A stretch of DNA of 64,000 bases from a virus. Positions 1-8,083 of the stretch are shown piece after piece; positions within the stretch are counted from its first letter, which is position 1; each line of letters begins with the position of its first letter. Where the stretch lies: IMG/VR virus record IMGVR_UViG_3300032268_000986, positions 110,259-174,258 of that record; one strand, given 5' to 3'. A program made the translations under genes and the position numbers. Under the pieces are notes generated by a model, which saw only the letters and a program-made list of their open reading frames with translations, was not told the origin of the DNA and searched no databases.

Positions 1-91
1 ACTTTTTAGGATCAAAGATATCGTAAACAACACCATCACCACCAAAATGAGCACCAGCCTCAACCAGCAGTTTATCAATTTGTTTATTCAT
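1..91 (-). CDS. Small phage protein, 3' end outside window (partial)
   Basis: An ATG at 91 on the minus strand opens a frame reading MNKQIDKLLVEAGAHFGGDG and continuing to the window edge without a stop. It overlaps the stop of the next upstream gene by 8 bases, the same coupling seen across the window. Short proteins that begin M-N-x-x-I/L with an early EAG motif are common in T4-like marine phages; their function is unknown. The assignment rests on start, frame and coupling only. Confidence 0.55.
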   Translation of the reverse strand, partial: MNKQIDKLLVEAGAHFGGDGVVYDIFDPKK

Positions 92-275
92 ACAATTCCA
101 ATTCTTCAATGCAGTATTCAAGCCTGTCACCGTATTCCTGCAAGCACCATTCTATGTGCTTTTCAGCCGCAAGCCGTGTCGTATAGGCTCGTTTCGCTTC
201 CCAAAAATCTGGCGCCCATGATAAGGTCGTTATTTCTGGTCCCATATTAATTTCAATTACGTAGATGGTTTTCAT
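84..275 (-). CDS. Small hypothetical phage protein (63 aa)
   Basis: An acidic 63-residue protein with several aromatic residues and an E-L-E-L-Y-E tail. No domain is recognised. It lies between the 76-aa gene upstream and the partial gene downstream, with which it overlaps, so it is probably translated in the same early transcript. No membrane segment or signal peptide is visible. Function unknown. Confidence 0.55.
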   Translation of the reverse strand: MKTIYVIEINMGPEITTLSWAPDFWEAKRAYTTRLAAEKHIEWCLQEYGDRLEYCIEELELYE

Positions 276-278
276 TCT

Positions 279-509
279 TCAATCCCAGTCTTTTTTGTTA
301 CCACTGGCTTCGTTGTCACGATAGCCGGCCATGTATTCTGCAATTTCCTCATCACTGTGTGCAGCCATGCGATCACCATGATAACTGCCCTGGGGGTACC
401 AGTGCGGACTGGGATCACGATGATAATAGGAATCTGCTGAGCCACGGTCATACAGTGAGCCATGGCGGTTGCGATCAAACTGTGGAAGGTGTTCAAGAGT
501 AACAGTCAT
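279..509 (-). CDS. Small conserved phage protein with Gly-Tyr-rich centre (76 aa)
   Basis: The start is set at the ATG at 509, preceded by a GGAG Shine-Dalgarno about 7 bases upstream; a longer reading from 617 would run inside the neighbouring gene. The protein has a GSADSYYHRDPSPHWYPQGSY-type centre and an E-E-I-A-E-Y-x-A-G-Y acidic helix ending in K-K-D-W. This layout recurs in small T4-like marine phage proteins of unknown function. It lies downstream of the 124-aa gene in what looks like one early transcript. Confidence 0.6.
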   Translation of the reverse strand: MTVTLEHLPQFDRNRHGSLYDRGSADSYYHRDPSPHWYPQGSYHGDRMAAHSDEEIAEYMAGYRDNEASGNKKDWD

Positions 510-519
510 TGTCGTCTCC

Positions 520-894
520 TCAAGCCGCTTTGCGGAAGTAACCATAGGGCAAGCCCTGGGTAAAACAAAAATATTCAAAGTCGCCATGGGCGCCTTCGGC
601 GTCCATGAGCCATGCAATCACACGCTCACGATTGGTACCGGTGTGCATGAGATTCAGCACACGATCTTCGAATTCAACAACAGCACGAGCTTCGGCGGCC
701 TTGCGAGCAACATCTTCACGCTGGATAATTTCTTCCAACTGCTTGAACTCAGCAACATAGTCAGCTTCGGTCCAAGACGAAGTGTCAATGCCACGTGGAC
801 GGATACCAAACGCATCCTTGTACATATCCCAATGGATGCAGGCATACTGCTCAAGAGTTGTCATCTGTTCCCAAGATTTAAATTCTGTAGTCAT
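520..894 (-). CDS. Hypothetical early protein (124 aa)
   Basis: The start at 894 (MTTEFKSW) is chosen because AAGGAGCC lies just upstream and a strong sigma70-type promoter sits at 925-953; the longer frame would start inside that promoter. The protein is acidic and mostly helical, with W-rich N- and C-terminal segments and a long charged central helix. It resembles no enzyme family I recognise. It is the first gene of a short transcript that continues into the 76-aa and 63-aa genes. Probably an early host-interaction protein, by position only. Confidence 0.65.
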   Translation of the reverse strand: MTTEFKSWEQMTTLEQYACIHWDMYKDAFGIRPRGIDTSSWTEADYVAEFKQLEEIIQREDVARKAAEARAVVEFEDRVLNLMHTGTNRERVIAWLMDAEGAHGDFEYFCFTQGLPYGYFRKAA

Positions 895-924
895 TTGTGG
901 CTCCTTGTTGCTTACTATACTCAT

Positions 925-953
925 ATTATAACAAATTGGCCTTTATTGGTCAA
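925..953 (-). promoter_or_regulatory. Sigma70-type early promoter
   Basis: On the minus strand TTGACC (948-953) and TATAAT (925-930) are separated by exactly 17 bases. The -35 box lies in an extended GGTTGACCAA that is shared with the promoters at 1319-1347 and 1722-1750. It drives the gene starting at 894. Confidence 0.85.
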
Positions 954-973
954 CCAAGAACGCAGTGTTGCAT

Positions 974-1312
974 TCAAGCAACACCACGCACATCGGTGTT
1001 CAAGTTGGGCTTCATTGCACGGATCATGTCACGTTCCAAGGTGTGTGCTTGAGTCTTGCCACGCACCACAGCCAGAACACGAACTGTAAATGACTCAGTA
1101 CCGCGCTCGCGCATGCACTCATACAGTGCCCAAGACTTGTCTTCGCTACGTGAGCGATACAGGTGCTTCATGCAACGAGTCATAACACTCAGCTTCACAG
1201 TCGAAGCAGTCTTGGCAGTGACTCCAATGTAGAAGTCTGCACCCGACTCAATCTGGTAAATGATGTGAGTGCGATCTGAGCGTTTTTTGCGGGTCAGTGT
1301 TTTTGTGTTCAT
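974..1312 (-). CDS. GIY-YIG family nuclease-like protein (112 aa)
   Basis: A compact GIY-YIG domain: I-I-Y near residue 18 and F-Y-I-G near residue 28 form the first strand pair. Then come an Arg in M-T-R-C-M-K-H, a late Glu in L-E-R-D-M-I, and a K-P-x-L-N ending typical of the family. These nucleases cut or nick DNA; phages carry them as homing endonucleases or host-DNA-degrading enzymes. No extra DNA-binding module is present, so it is a stand-alone domain. The start at 1312 is only 6 bases from the -10 box and has no Shine-Dalgarno, suggesting a leaderless transcript. Confidence 0.72.
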   Translation of the reverse strand: MNTKTLTRKKRSDRTHIIYQIESGADFYIGVTAKTASTVKLSVMTRCMKHLYRSRSEDKSWALYECMRERGTESFTVRVLAVVRGKTQAHTLERDMIRAMKPNLNTDVRGVA

Positions 1313-1318
1313 GTGTAT

Positions 1319-1347
1319 ATTATAACCGATTTCGCCATTTTGGTCAA
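1319..1347 (-). promoter_or_regulatory. Sigma70-type promoter of the GIY-YIG gene
   Basis: TTGACC (1342-1347), 17-base spacer, TATAAT (1319-1324) on the minus strand. The -35 lies in TTGGTTGACCAA, an inverted repeat around TG. The -10 ends 6 bases before the ATG at 1312. Confidence 0.85.
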
Positions 1348-1360
1348 CCAAGATCAACAG

Positions 1361-1386
1361 AAAACCCCAGAATTTCTGGGGTTTTT
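1361..1386 (-). terminator. Intrinsic terminator hairpin
   Basis: A near-perfect inverted repeat (CCCCAGAA / TTCTGGGG) is flanked by A and T runs, so it could work in both directions. On the minus strand it follows the 88-aa gene and precedes the GIY-YIG promoter, separating the two transcripts. Confidence 0.8.
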
Positions 1387-1427
1387 GGTGTTGTATTTTT
1401 ACAACACCTGGGCATTATCGGATAATA

Positions 1428-1694
1428 TTAAACAAACTCAATATTATCAGTGCGTAGTTGTTGTTTTGCATGTTCAATAATACGAATTTTATCATTTTCG
1501 ATTGTTTCGTAAGCAATATCCCCTGAAACAAAATCGCATTTTACTTGAGTGGGAAATGGATATACAATATCTCCTTGATCATTTTCCCGAGGAAATACAT
1601 TAAACGCAATAATGATTTTGTAAGTTTCTTTATTTTTATTATAGATAATCTTTGCTCGTGCAATGTTTGCAACACGAATATTTGATGTAGACAT
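1428..1694 (-). CDS. Hypothetical early protein (88 aa)
   Basis: The start at 1694 (MSTSNIRV) has AAGGAGCC upstream and a sigma70-type promoter at 1722-1750; the longer frame would include the promoter. The sequence is basic at the N-terminus and beta-rich (KETYKIIIAFNVF, VKCDFVSGDIAYE), then helical. No family recognised. It is a single-gene transcript ended by the hairpin at 1361-1386. Its base composition is more A+T-rich than that of most neighbours. Confidence 0.6.
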   Translation of the reverse strand: MSTSNIRVANIARAKIIYNKNKETYKIIIAFNVFPRENDQGDIVYPFPTQVKCDFVSGDIAYETIENDKIRIIEHAKQQLRTDNIEFV

Positions 1695-1721
1695 AGCAGG
1701 CTCCTTTGTGACTGGACTGTA

Positions 1722-1750
1722 ATTATAACGCATCAGGGTTTTTTGGTCAA
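1722..1750 (-). promoter_or_regulatory. Sigma70-type early promoter
   Basis: TTGACC (1745-1750), 17-base spacer, TATAAT (1722-1727) on the minus strand. It shares the GGTTGACCAA extended -35 with the two promoters at 925-953 and 1319-1347. Confidence 0.85.
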
Positions 1751-1764
1751 CCGGATTCCCGGGC

Positions 1765-1772
1765 TATAAGTA
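1765..1772 (+). promoter_or_regulatory. Late-promoter-like box TATAAGTA, 5 bases before a start
   Basis: TATAAGTA differs from the T4 late box TATAAATA at one base and is followed by 5 bases and the ATG at 1778. No Shine-Dalgarno is visible. Confidence 0.5.
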
Positions 1773-1777
1773 ACAGC

Positions 1778-2851
1778 ATGACACAAGACCTTTACCACGA
1801 TATCTACACTTCCGAAGTGTTTGAAGCCAGTCAATGCATCTGGCACGAAAACAATCTCATGAATTTCTTGCACAGCATGTTGATCAAGCTGGGCTATGAA
1901 CCTGTGAAAGATGGTCACAAGACCTGGCGCCGGGGCGACAAAACAGTGGTGGTGTGCCTGGTGGACGACTATATCTCCACCACAGAAAATTATGATGTGC
2001 CAGTGGCCTATCGCTTTGATCGCAACACCACAGTGATCACTGACAACTTTGTCACCAGTCCCACCTTGTACCGAGTATTTCAATTGCCCTCGTCATGGTT
2101 TGGTATCTACAACTATGAGCCCAAGCAAACAGACTACAATCCCACACGCAGATTCAACTTTTCAGTGAATCGCATTGACAGCAAACGACTTTTGTTGTTG
2201 CTGGAAATTGCTCTGCGCAGTGAAAAATACCCAGACCGAGACACCCTGGATTTCGTCAACTTCAACTGCTGGTCTTGGGAAGGTGACAATGCCACACCCG
2301 AGGGCTTGCGTGACAGCTTTGTTCGAGTGTACGAGGCCCTGGAACCGCAGTACCGAGAAGTATATCAAGAAACATTCCAGCGTCTGTTGGAAAACATGCC
2401 ATTTCGCAATCATGACATGACCATGGAACAAGCACACTTGTCGGCCTATGTGAACATGGTGGCCGAAACCTACAGCTCGGACACATCCATTGCACTAAGT
2501 GAAAAAACATTTCGTGCCTTGGTGACCGCGGCACCCTGGCAATTGTACGCCGGCAAACATGCCGTGGCATACCTGGAAAGTCTGGGGTTTGATACCTTAC
2601 GTGATGTTGTGAATCACAATTATGACACCATCATTGAAAACAAGACCGCAGCCTATGGTGACAAACTGGTGGAGTGGATCTTTTCTGGTGCCGACACATT
2701 CACACGCTTGAGCAGCATGGATCGCACTGAACTGCGCCATCGTTGTTTGACCGCAGCCAGAACCAATCAAGCAGTGCTGGAAAGCATGAGTCGTCGTTGG
2801 CCCACTGAGTTTGCGGCCTGGCTGCCCGCAGTGATTGATCACATCCGGTAA
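1778..2851 (+). CDS. Glycosyltransferase-like phage protein, paralogue A (357 aa)
   Basis: One of four related proteins in this window. The C-terminal third carries an E-K-T-x-R-A-L helix, a pocket segment, then L-G-F-D-T-L-R-D-V-V and N-Y-D, the same order as in the genes at 5546, 6851 and 41254. The E-K-T helix and following G/P-rich loop recall the C-terminal nucleotide-sugar-binding half of GT-B enzymes such as GT10 fucosyltransferases. The N-terminal half is not recognised. Its stop overlaps the start of asparagine synthetase, so both belong to one plus-strand cargo operon. Confidence 0.5.
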   Translation: MTQDLYHDIYTSEVFEASQCIWHENNLMNFLHSMLIKLGYEPVKDGHKTWRRGDKTVVVCLVDDYISTTENYDVPVAYRFDRNTTVITDNFVTSPTLYRVFQLPSSWFGIYNYEPKQTDYNPTRRFNFSVNRIDSKRLLLLLEIALRSEKYPDRDTLDFVNFNCWSWEGDNATPEGLRDSFVRVYEALEPQYREVYQETFQRLLENMPFRNHDMTMEQAHLSAYVNMVAETYSSDTSIALSEKTFRALVTAAPWQLYAGKHAVAYLESLGFDTLRDVVNHNYDTIIENKTAAYGDKLVEWIFSGADTFTRLSSMDRTELRHRCLTAARTNQAVLESMSRRWPTEFAAWLPAVIDHIR

Positions 2852-4356
2852 TGTGCGGCGTCCTGTTGATTCAAGGCGCAGTATCGCCTGAACGCCAGCA
2901 GGCTGCACTGTCTAGATTGCGCCAACGTGGTCCTGATTTTGAAGTAGTGCATCAAACAGGATCATGTTTGCTGGCGCAGTCGGTGTTGCACATCACCGGC
3001 ACTAGAGATTTTTATCACCAACCTCGAGACGACGCCTTTGTGTACAACGGCGAAATTTACAACTGGCGTGATTTTGGTGACACAGCCAACGACACTGAAA
3101 CTGCATGGATGGCAGCCCGGCAGGATCCGGGCATGTTTGCCAAGTTTCACGGTCCCTGGGCCTGGGCCAGAGCCACTCAAGATCATGTTTGGTATGCCAC
3201 AGATCCACAGGGAGAACGCTATCTTTATCGATATCACACCCGAGACCTCACAGTGGTGGCCAGTGAAGCCGCAGTGGTGCAGGACATAGTGGCAAGTCTG
3301 CATCAGGACTGTGAGTACAACAACAAGTGCTGGACCCTGCAAGATCAAACTCCCTGGCAAGATATTCATCGCTTAGAGCCCGGCAGACTCTACTGTGATC
3401 ATGAGCCACAGCAGAGCCTGGACACAGTATGGAATTGGATCAGCCCAGTTGACTGCACTGCTCAGGAAGCACAACAAGAGTTTCAGCGACTGTGGCATCA
3501 GGTCATCAGCGACATGACGCCCACGTGTGACTTTGCCATCAGTTATTCCGGCGGTGTTGACAGCAGTCTGATCTTGAGTCAGTTGCCCAATGCTGAATTG
3601 GTCACGGTCAACATGCTGGGCAAAGACCCCATTGTGGATCGAGTCACTGAATTCCTTGCCTCGGTACAACTGCAAAATCTCAATCAAATCGATGTAGACG
3701 TTGAACAATATGCAGGCGAATACCGGGCCCTGATTGAACGCACACAGATGCCGGCACAGAGCTGGAGTTTTGTGGGCAAATGGTTGGTGGCCAAACACAC
3801 ACAATCTCGGGTGTTGTTCACTGGCCTGGCCGCAGACGAGTTGTTTGGCGGCTATGGCATCTATCAACAACTTGAGTATTCCACACAAGGCAGCACCAGT
3901 CCCTACAGCAGCGACGACCATGCAGGATTATGGGATCAGTGCTTGTCGGTGTACCAGGGCGATCCTAGACCGGCCACCTTGCTCATGGACTATTGGTATC
4001 AAGTAGTGGGGTGCGATGCCCCGGGTCAGGATAGAATTGCCGGTGCCTGGGGACGGGAAACACGCAACCCATTCATGCATCAATCAATCATGCGGTTTGC
4101 ATTGAACCTGCCCTGGCATTTGAGAGTAAATACAACATGCAAGCCTGTGCTGATAAATGAGTTCTTGCAGCATTGGCCCAGAGAGTTGCTGTTGCCCAAA
4201 CAGGGATTTGCAGGTCATGCAAATGACAGTCTGCCCTGGATGGCAGTAGATGTGGCAAACACTGGTGATCGCTATCGGGATTGGAAACAAATTGCTAAAA
4301 CGACTTATTACAACTACACACAAACACCAACAGCCCTGGCGCCACTGGATAACTGA
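2851..4356 (+). CDS. asnB: Asparagine synthetase, glutamine-hydrolysing (AsnB-like)
   Basis: This enzyme amidates aspartate or a related carboxylate using glutamine and ATP. The N-terminal nucleophile Cys2 directly follows the Met (MCGV), YNGEIYN lies in the glutaminase domain, SGGVDSS is the PP-loop of the synthetase domain, and G-L-A-A-D-E-L-F-G-G-Y follows. At 501 residues it is near the usual length. The start overlaps the previous stop (TAATG). Placed between a glycosyltransferase-like gene and an oxygenase-like gene, it more likely amidates a sugar acid or modified residue than feeds protein synthesis; that is inference. Confidence 0.88.
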   Translation: MCGVLLIQGAVSPERQQAALSRLRQRGPDFEVVHQTGSCLLAQSVLHITGTRDFYHQPRDDAFVYNGEIYNWRDFGDTANDTETAWMAARQDPGMFAKFHGPWAWARATQDHVWYATDPQGERYLYRYHTRDLTVVASEAAVVQDIVASLHQDCEYNNKCWTLQDQTPWQDIHRLEPGRLYCDHEPQQSLDTVWNWISPVDCTAQEAQQEFQRLWHQVISDMTPTCDFAISYSGGVDSSLILSQLPNAELVTVNMLGKDPIVDRVTEFLASVQLQNLNQIDVDVEQYAGEYRALIERTQMPAQSWSFVGKWLVAKHTQSRVLFTGLAADELFGGYGIYQQLEYSTQGSTSPYSSDDHAGLWDQCLSVYQGDPRPATLLMDYWYQVVGCDAPGQDRIAGAWGRETRNPFMHQSIMRFALNLPWHLRVNTTCKPVLINEFLQHWPRELLLPKQGFAGHANDSLPWMAVDVANTGDRYRDWKQIAKTTYYNYTQTPTALAPLDN

Positions 4357-4882
4357 CGATTTTCTCACTGTAGAAGCCTTGGCCGAGTTAAAAGCCATAC
4401 CAGTAAAGGCTCAACAAGCACAACCAGGACGCAGGGTTGGCAGTGAACGATTTGTGATAACTCCGGGTGTTCACAGCAAAACATTGCCCTATTTGTGCAG
4501 ACTGTATGATGACTTGTGTTCAGGACCTGTGCGCCAGTTCTTTGAAGTCTGCACAGGAAAAAACTTCAGCGGACTTTACCTGCGCCTGGAAGTCATTTCC
4601 GACTGGGGCGATTTTTCGCTGACTCCACACCATGATCACTTGGAAAAGAAACTGTCAGCAATGATCTACACTGATCATCAACAGCTTTATCCGGGCACAG
4701 CACTCAGTGACGGATCTCGAGTGGAGTCTCGAGACAATCGTTGTTTCTTTTTTGTTCCGGACACTGACACTGTTCACAGCTATCCTGCCACGCACTTTGA
4801 TCAGGTGCGCAGGTGCTTGATGATCAATTACTGGACCTATAACGATCCCATTCGATTGCCTGATCAAACCATTCAGGCGTGA
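4250..4882 (+). CDS. 2OG-Fe(II) oxygenase-like protein (about 196-210 aa)
   Basis: An H-H-D segment (HxD iron triad) near the middle, a distal H in D-T-V-H-S-Y and an R-R-C-L-M-I-N-Y strand fit the double-stranded beta-helix of 2-oxoglutarate-dependent oxygenases, including the prolyl-hydroxylase-like type. A W-x-x-W-I-T-D-D-F-L opening is typical. The start is uncertain: the ATG at 4250 overlaps asnB by 107 bases, while a TTG at 4292 after GGAAACAAA would shorten it to 196 aa. It overlaps the opposing gene's end by 59 bases. Confidence 0.6.
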   Translation: MWQTLVIAIGIGNKLLKRLITTTHKHQQPWRHWITDDFLTVEALAELKAIPVKAQQAQPGRRVGSERFVITPGVHSKTLPYLCRLYDDLCSGPVRQFFEVCTGKNFSGLYLRLEVISDWGDFSLTPHHDHLEKKLSAMIYTDHQQLYPGTALSDGSRVESRDNRCFFFVPDTDTVHSYPATHFDQVRRCLMINYWTYNDPIRLPDQTIQA

Positions 4883-5528
4883 TCTGTGTGCCTGGATGTT
4901 GTTGCATGTATTGCACAAACATGTCAACTGCCTGATCCTGCCCAGGGGTCACTGCTCGAGTCAACTCACTGTTGTACTCATACCAGAACAATCCGTAAGG
5001 TGCATCGGCATCAGTGAATCTAAACAAGAACTGTTGCCCTGGCACGGCACCGCACAACTGAGCAAATTGATCAAATGTCATCACTGGTTCTAGATTGGCA
5101 TACAAGTGAGCACGATCTTGGCGTGTGCTCACAAACGCCGACACAGTGACAATTTCAGGCATGCGTTCAAGACATTTCAATCTTGAGTCTCCGGTACCAG
5201 CCTGGAAAGTACCGTCACCGCGATCTTGCAACAACCAAGGTTTCACAATGCCCTGACGTCGAATATCATGCAGCCACATGTTGAGTTTGACCAGGTTGGC
5301 TATGTCATAATGACACCGAGGCTCTGCCGCAAACCCTGCAAGCCCGTCATGGTTCAACCACTGCATGGCCCACTCACAGAGATCTGCCAGCTTTTGATTG
5401 GTCACCACATGATCTAGACCAGCAACAGGGTTATAGAACAAACAGTGTGTGAGATTGTGTTCCACAAACGGATCAGCCTCAGTGGGCCATGTGATTTGAG
5501 TGAGAGGATTATTCCAGTACATGCTCAT
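4824..5528 (-). CDS. ParB-like-motif hypothetical protein (234 aa)
   Basis: The middle carries I-V-K-P-W-L, then D-G-T-F-x-A-G-T-G-D-S-R-L-K-C-L-E, then an I-V-T-V-x-A-F-V strand. This matches the pattern of a ParB/sulfiredoxin-fold core (a G-x-x-R-x-x-A-L type loop between two strands). The ends are not recognised. The 17-base gap to the divergent gene at 5546 leaves little room for a leader. A second protein with a similar core is at 44545-44946. Function not known; the fold call is inferred from motif order. Confidence 0.45.
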   Translation of the reverse strand: MSMYWNNPLTQITWPTEADPFVEHNLTHCLFYNPVAGLDHVVTNQKLADLCEWAMQWLNHDGLAGFAAEPRCHYDIANLVKLNMWLHDIRRQGIVKPWLLQDRGDGTFQAGTGDSRLKCLERMPEIVTVSAFVSTRQDRAHLYANLEPVMTFDQFAQLCGAVPGQQFLFRFTDADAPYGLFWYEYNSELTRAVTPGQDQAVDMFVQYMQQHPGTQITPEWFDQAIEWDRYRSSN

Positions 5529-5532
5529 ACTT

Positions 5533-5540
5533 AGTAAATA
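5533..5540 (+). promoter_or_regulatory. Late-promoter-like box AGTAAATA, 5 bases before a start
   Basis: A TAAATA box followed by 5 bases and the ATG at 5546, with no Shine-Dalgarno between. It fits the window-wide box-to-ATG spacing of 4-7 bases. Confidence 0.5.
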
Positions 5541-5545
5541 TCAAC

Positions 5546-6520
5546 ATGGATTACAGTGTTTTGTTCAATCAGACTTTGCATGCCCTGGGCTTTGACGACT
5601 TGCATTGTGTGTACAACTGCTACGATGTCCCAGTTGATCCCAAATCGGGATGGCCGCTCAAACTGCCCGATATTGAGTTTGGGCCCAGGACCCTGTTGTT
5701 GTTGCACTTTCAAGATTTTGTCAACATCCGGGATGGACGAGTGCTGGAACTGGAACAGGTTGAAGCCCGTTACGGTGCCAATTGTGACCGTGTGGTGGTG
5801 ACTTATTGGAATCATGGCCTGGACAAAATTTATTCAGGGCCTGTGCGTCTTGTGGAGTTCAGCAATCACAACTATGACATCTGCCTGGCCCTGCACCGAA
5901 GAAGTGCGGAATGGCTACCGGCCATGCAGAATTCACGTGAACAAGCCTGGCAATGTCTCAACGGAAGAACCTGCAGACATCGACAACGTGCCTACTGGGC
6001 CTTGAGAGATCTTCCCAATGGCACAGTCACTTATGGCACTGAACGTCCCTTGAGTCACTGGAATTATAGTTGTTATCGTGGCACTGAGAATGATGACAAT
6101 TTCATTGCCTTGTCTTGGTTGTATGGTCACAATGCGGTGAACATTGTGACTGAGACTGAATACGACACTGCTCCGGGCATTGTGACTGAAAAAACCTTGA
6201 TGGCCATTGCAGCTGGTCAGATCCCCATTGTGATTGGACATCAGGGCATTGTACAACATTGTCGCGAACTGGGGTTTGACATGTTTGATGATTTGGTGGA
6301 CACCAGTTACGACACCTTGCCCAATGATGTTAGAGTAGAAGAAGCTGTACGTCGAAACCAAGATCTAATTGTGGGCAATCGAGATCTTGTTCCCTATCAA
6401 GATCGTATCCGGGCCAATCGTGATTACATGCTGAATGACTGGCCTACCCTGATGGAGTTGAGATTTATTCGCGATTGTGAACGCTTGGCTAGCGACTTAT
6501 TGCCTGTACAAACCGTTTGA
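5546..6520 (+). CDS. Glycosyltransferase-like phage protein, paralogue B (324 aa)
   Basis: The C-terminal domain has P-G-I-V-T-E-K-T-L-M-A-I-A-A-G-Q-I-P-I-V-I-G, then L-G-F-D-M-F-D-D-L-V and S-Y-D. This is the clearest GT-B-like acceptor/donor pocket of the four paralogues, close in pattern to GT10-type fucosyltransferases (V-T-E-K followed by A-x-x-x-G-x-x-P-V). The N-terminal half is probably the other Rossmann-like lobe. It is a single plus-strand gene that overlaps the end of the minus-strand gene at 6489 by 32 bases. Confidence 0.6.
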   Translation: MDYSVLFNQTLHALGFDDLHCVYNCYDVPVDPKSGWPLKLPDIEFGPRTLLLLHFQDFVNIRDGRVLELEQVEARYGANCDRVVVTYWNHGLDKIYSGPVRLVEFSNHNYDICLALHRRSAEWLPAMQNSREQAWQCLNGRTCRHRQRAYWALRDLPNGTVTYGTERPLSHWNYSCYRGTENDDNFIALSWLYGHNAVNIVTETEYDTAPGIVTEKTLMAIAAGQIPIVIGHQGIVQHCRELGFDMFDDLVDTSYDTLPNDVRVEEAVRRNQDLIVGNRDLVPYQDRIRANRDYMLNDWPTLMELRFIRDCERLASDLLPVQTV

Positions 6521-6854
6521 TATCACCATAGAGTGCATACATGGTAGCTTCTCGACTGCCAAACAATGTGATGCTGGGAGTTTTTCCCATGCGCAGAAAA
6601 TACGGGCAAGTAACATGTCTACTCAAAGCAATCAACTGAGCTGGACTGGCCGGTGTGTTGGCTGCTACGCTAAACACATACTTTTCAATTTTTAATTCTT
6701 CAAACACATGGTAGCCATGTTGGCTCAATCTCAATCCACCATCATCTCTAAGGTCTTGCCACCAAAGTTCATTGGCAGCCGCCAGTGTTACTTGGTCGCG
6801 CTGAGACGCTGGTAATTGATCATAAATGCTTTGAGTCAACTTGGCACGGTTCAC
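6489..6854 (-). CDS. Conserved phage hypothetical protein (121 aa)
   Basis: The start is a GTG at 6854 whose bases overlap the previous stop (GTGA), implying translational coupling. The protein has W-W-Q-D-L-R-D-D-G-G-L-R-L-S, a V-F-E-E-L strand, and C-P-Y-F-L followed by a strand and a short A-L-Y-G-D helix. It reads like a compact alpha/beta phage protein. No catalytic motif recognised. Confidence 0.55.
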   Translation of the reverse strand: MNRAKLTQSIYDQLPASQRDQVTLAAANELWWQDLRDDGGLRLSQHGYHVFEELKIEKYVFSVAANTPASPAQLIALSRHVTCPYFLRMGKTPSITLFGSREATMYALYGDIKRFVQAISR

Positions 6855-8083
6855 AGCAGTGCATCATGTATCATCTGTGTGTGATTTCGTTCCCAAAACA
6901 AGCGTTGGTTGTATTTGAGTTTTTCCTGAACAGGTGCGCTCTGTAGTATTTCCAGAGCATCGGCACGATCACAGAAAGATTTCAAGTTTTGACCAATATG
7001 CATGACCGGACCAATGCCGGCATTCATGTCATCATAACCTTCTTCAAACAGTTCAGGAAAGGTTTGATACCCACATTGTCTCAACGTATGCAGGCTACCG
7101 CGGCATCCATTGATCATGAAAGGCATACCGTACAGTATGGGCCTGTAGGTTTTTTCAGTCAAGAATGTGCAATTCCACATGGCGTGATGTGTTTCGTTGA
7201 CCACTTCAATCATGCACTGTCGTTGCATTGAATCTGTGTTGAACCACCCCACAGTGTGTGAGTTGTTGTGTCGGTCGTTACTGTTTAGGTACGTGCCACT
7301 GAGTACTTTGTTTTTTTCCAAAAACAACTTGAAGTTGGGATTACAACTGATACCATAGTGAAAAACTGATCCTTTTTCAACATAGTGATTCCAGGGCAAT
7401 TGACTAGGCTGAAAAGTGATCAACCCATCTCCTTGAACGTCCAAGTATTCAAGATACAATGCCAGCACCAGTCGATGCACACGTAGCACACCACCTAGAA
7501 ACAAAAACTTGTGTTTGCGGTCTGCAAAGTCTGTACCAGGAAGTTCTTGATTGTGAAAAAACTTTTGTGCCTGTTGTTGAAACATGGCCTCGCAAAACGG
7601 ATGATAGATCCATTTCACACGCCAGTCTCTGTGCTGGCTCATTTCCAAACTATTGGTGCCCAAGAGAACTTTTACTGAATCAGATCTGGTAATACCTATT
7701 CGATTCAATCTAGTGCAGAACTGATCTTGCCACTCTTTGAGAGTACGGTCGTCAAAACTTTCGTGCGTGAACACCACCAGTAGATCCAGCATGCCTTCGT
7801 TGACTTTATCACGTACATCAACTGGTATCACAGACAATGCAGCATGATCCTGCAAATGATGTATGGTTCCGCAAAACATCAAGTACTGGCCTGGCCGCTT
7901 GATGTCCGGGGTATATTCACGAACTTCAAAATACTGGCCAGAGTCTCGGAATCCCAACAGCTGATTGATAAAAATTTCAGTGTTCCACCCATGTGGTTTG
8001 GTAGTGGGCCATAGTTTGTAAAACTCATCGGGGCTTTGCCAAGCCATGGTGGCAGGATCTTGGTGTGAATAGATTCGAATCAT
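6851..8083 (-). CDS. Glycosyltransferase-like phage protein, paralogue C (410 aa)
   Basis: The longest of four paralogues. The C-terminal part has F-L-T-E-K-T-Y-R-P-I-L-Y-G-M-P-F-M-I, then L-R-Q-C-G-Y-Q-T-F-P-E-L-F and Y-D. T-E-K-T-x-R-P-I-x-x-x-x-P is also found in exostosin-like and GT10-like transferases. The roughly 250-residue N-terminal region is alpha/beta and unassigned. ATGA coupling joins it to the 96-aa gene upstream and a GTGA overlap to the 121-aa gene downstream. Confidence 0.55.
   Translation of the reverse strand: MIRIYSHQDPATMAWQSPDEFYKLWPTTKPHGWNTEIFINQLLGFRDSGQYFEVREYTPDIKRPGQYLMFCGTIHHLQDHAALSVIPVDVRDKVNEGMLDLLVVFTHESFDDRTLKEWQDQFCTRLNRIGITRSDSVKVLLGTNSLEMSQHRDWRVKWIYHPFCEAMFQQQAQKFFHNQELPGTDFADRKHKFLFLGGVLRVHRLVLALYLEYLDVQGDGLITFQPSQLPWNHYVEKGSVFHYGISCNPNFKLFLEKNKVLSGTYLNSNDRHNNSHTVGWFNTDSMQRQCMIEVVNETHHAMWNCTFLTEKTYRPILYGMPFMINGCRGSLHTLRQCGYQTFPELFEEGYDDMNAGIGPVMHIGQNLKSFCDRADALEILQSAPVQEKLKYNQRLFWERNHTQMIHDALL

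Noticed and set aside
469-1089. Long plus-strand frame antisense to early genes
   Set aside because: It overlaps three minus-strand genes with good starts and promoters, and its sequence has no recognisable domain; a shadow frame.
3542-3580. SGGVDSS motif as a possible QueC
   Set aside because: The protein has an N-terminal glutaminase with Cys2 and GLAADELFGGY, so it is AsnB, not QueC.
3373-3921. Minus-strand frame of 182 codons inside asparagine synthetase
   Set aside because: AsnB motifs are intact on the plus strand; this is the reverse reading of that gene.
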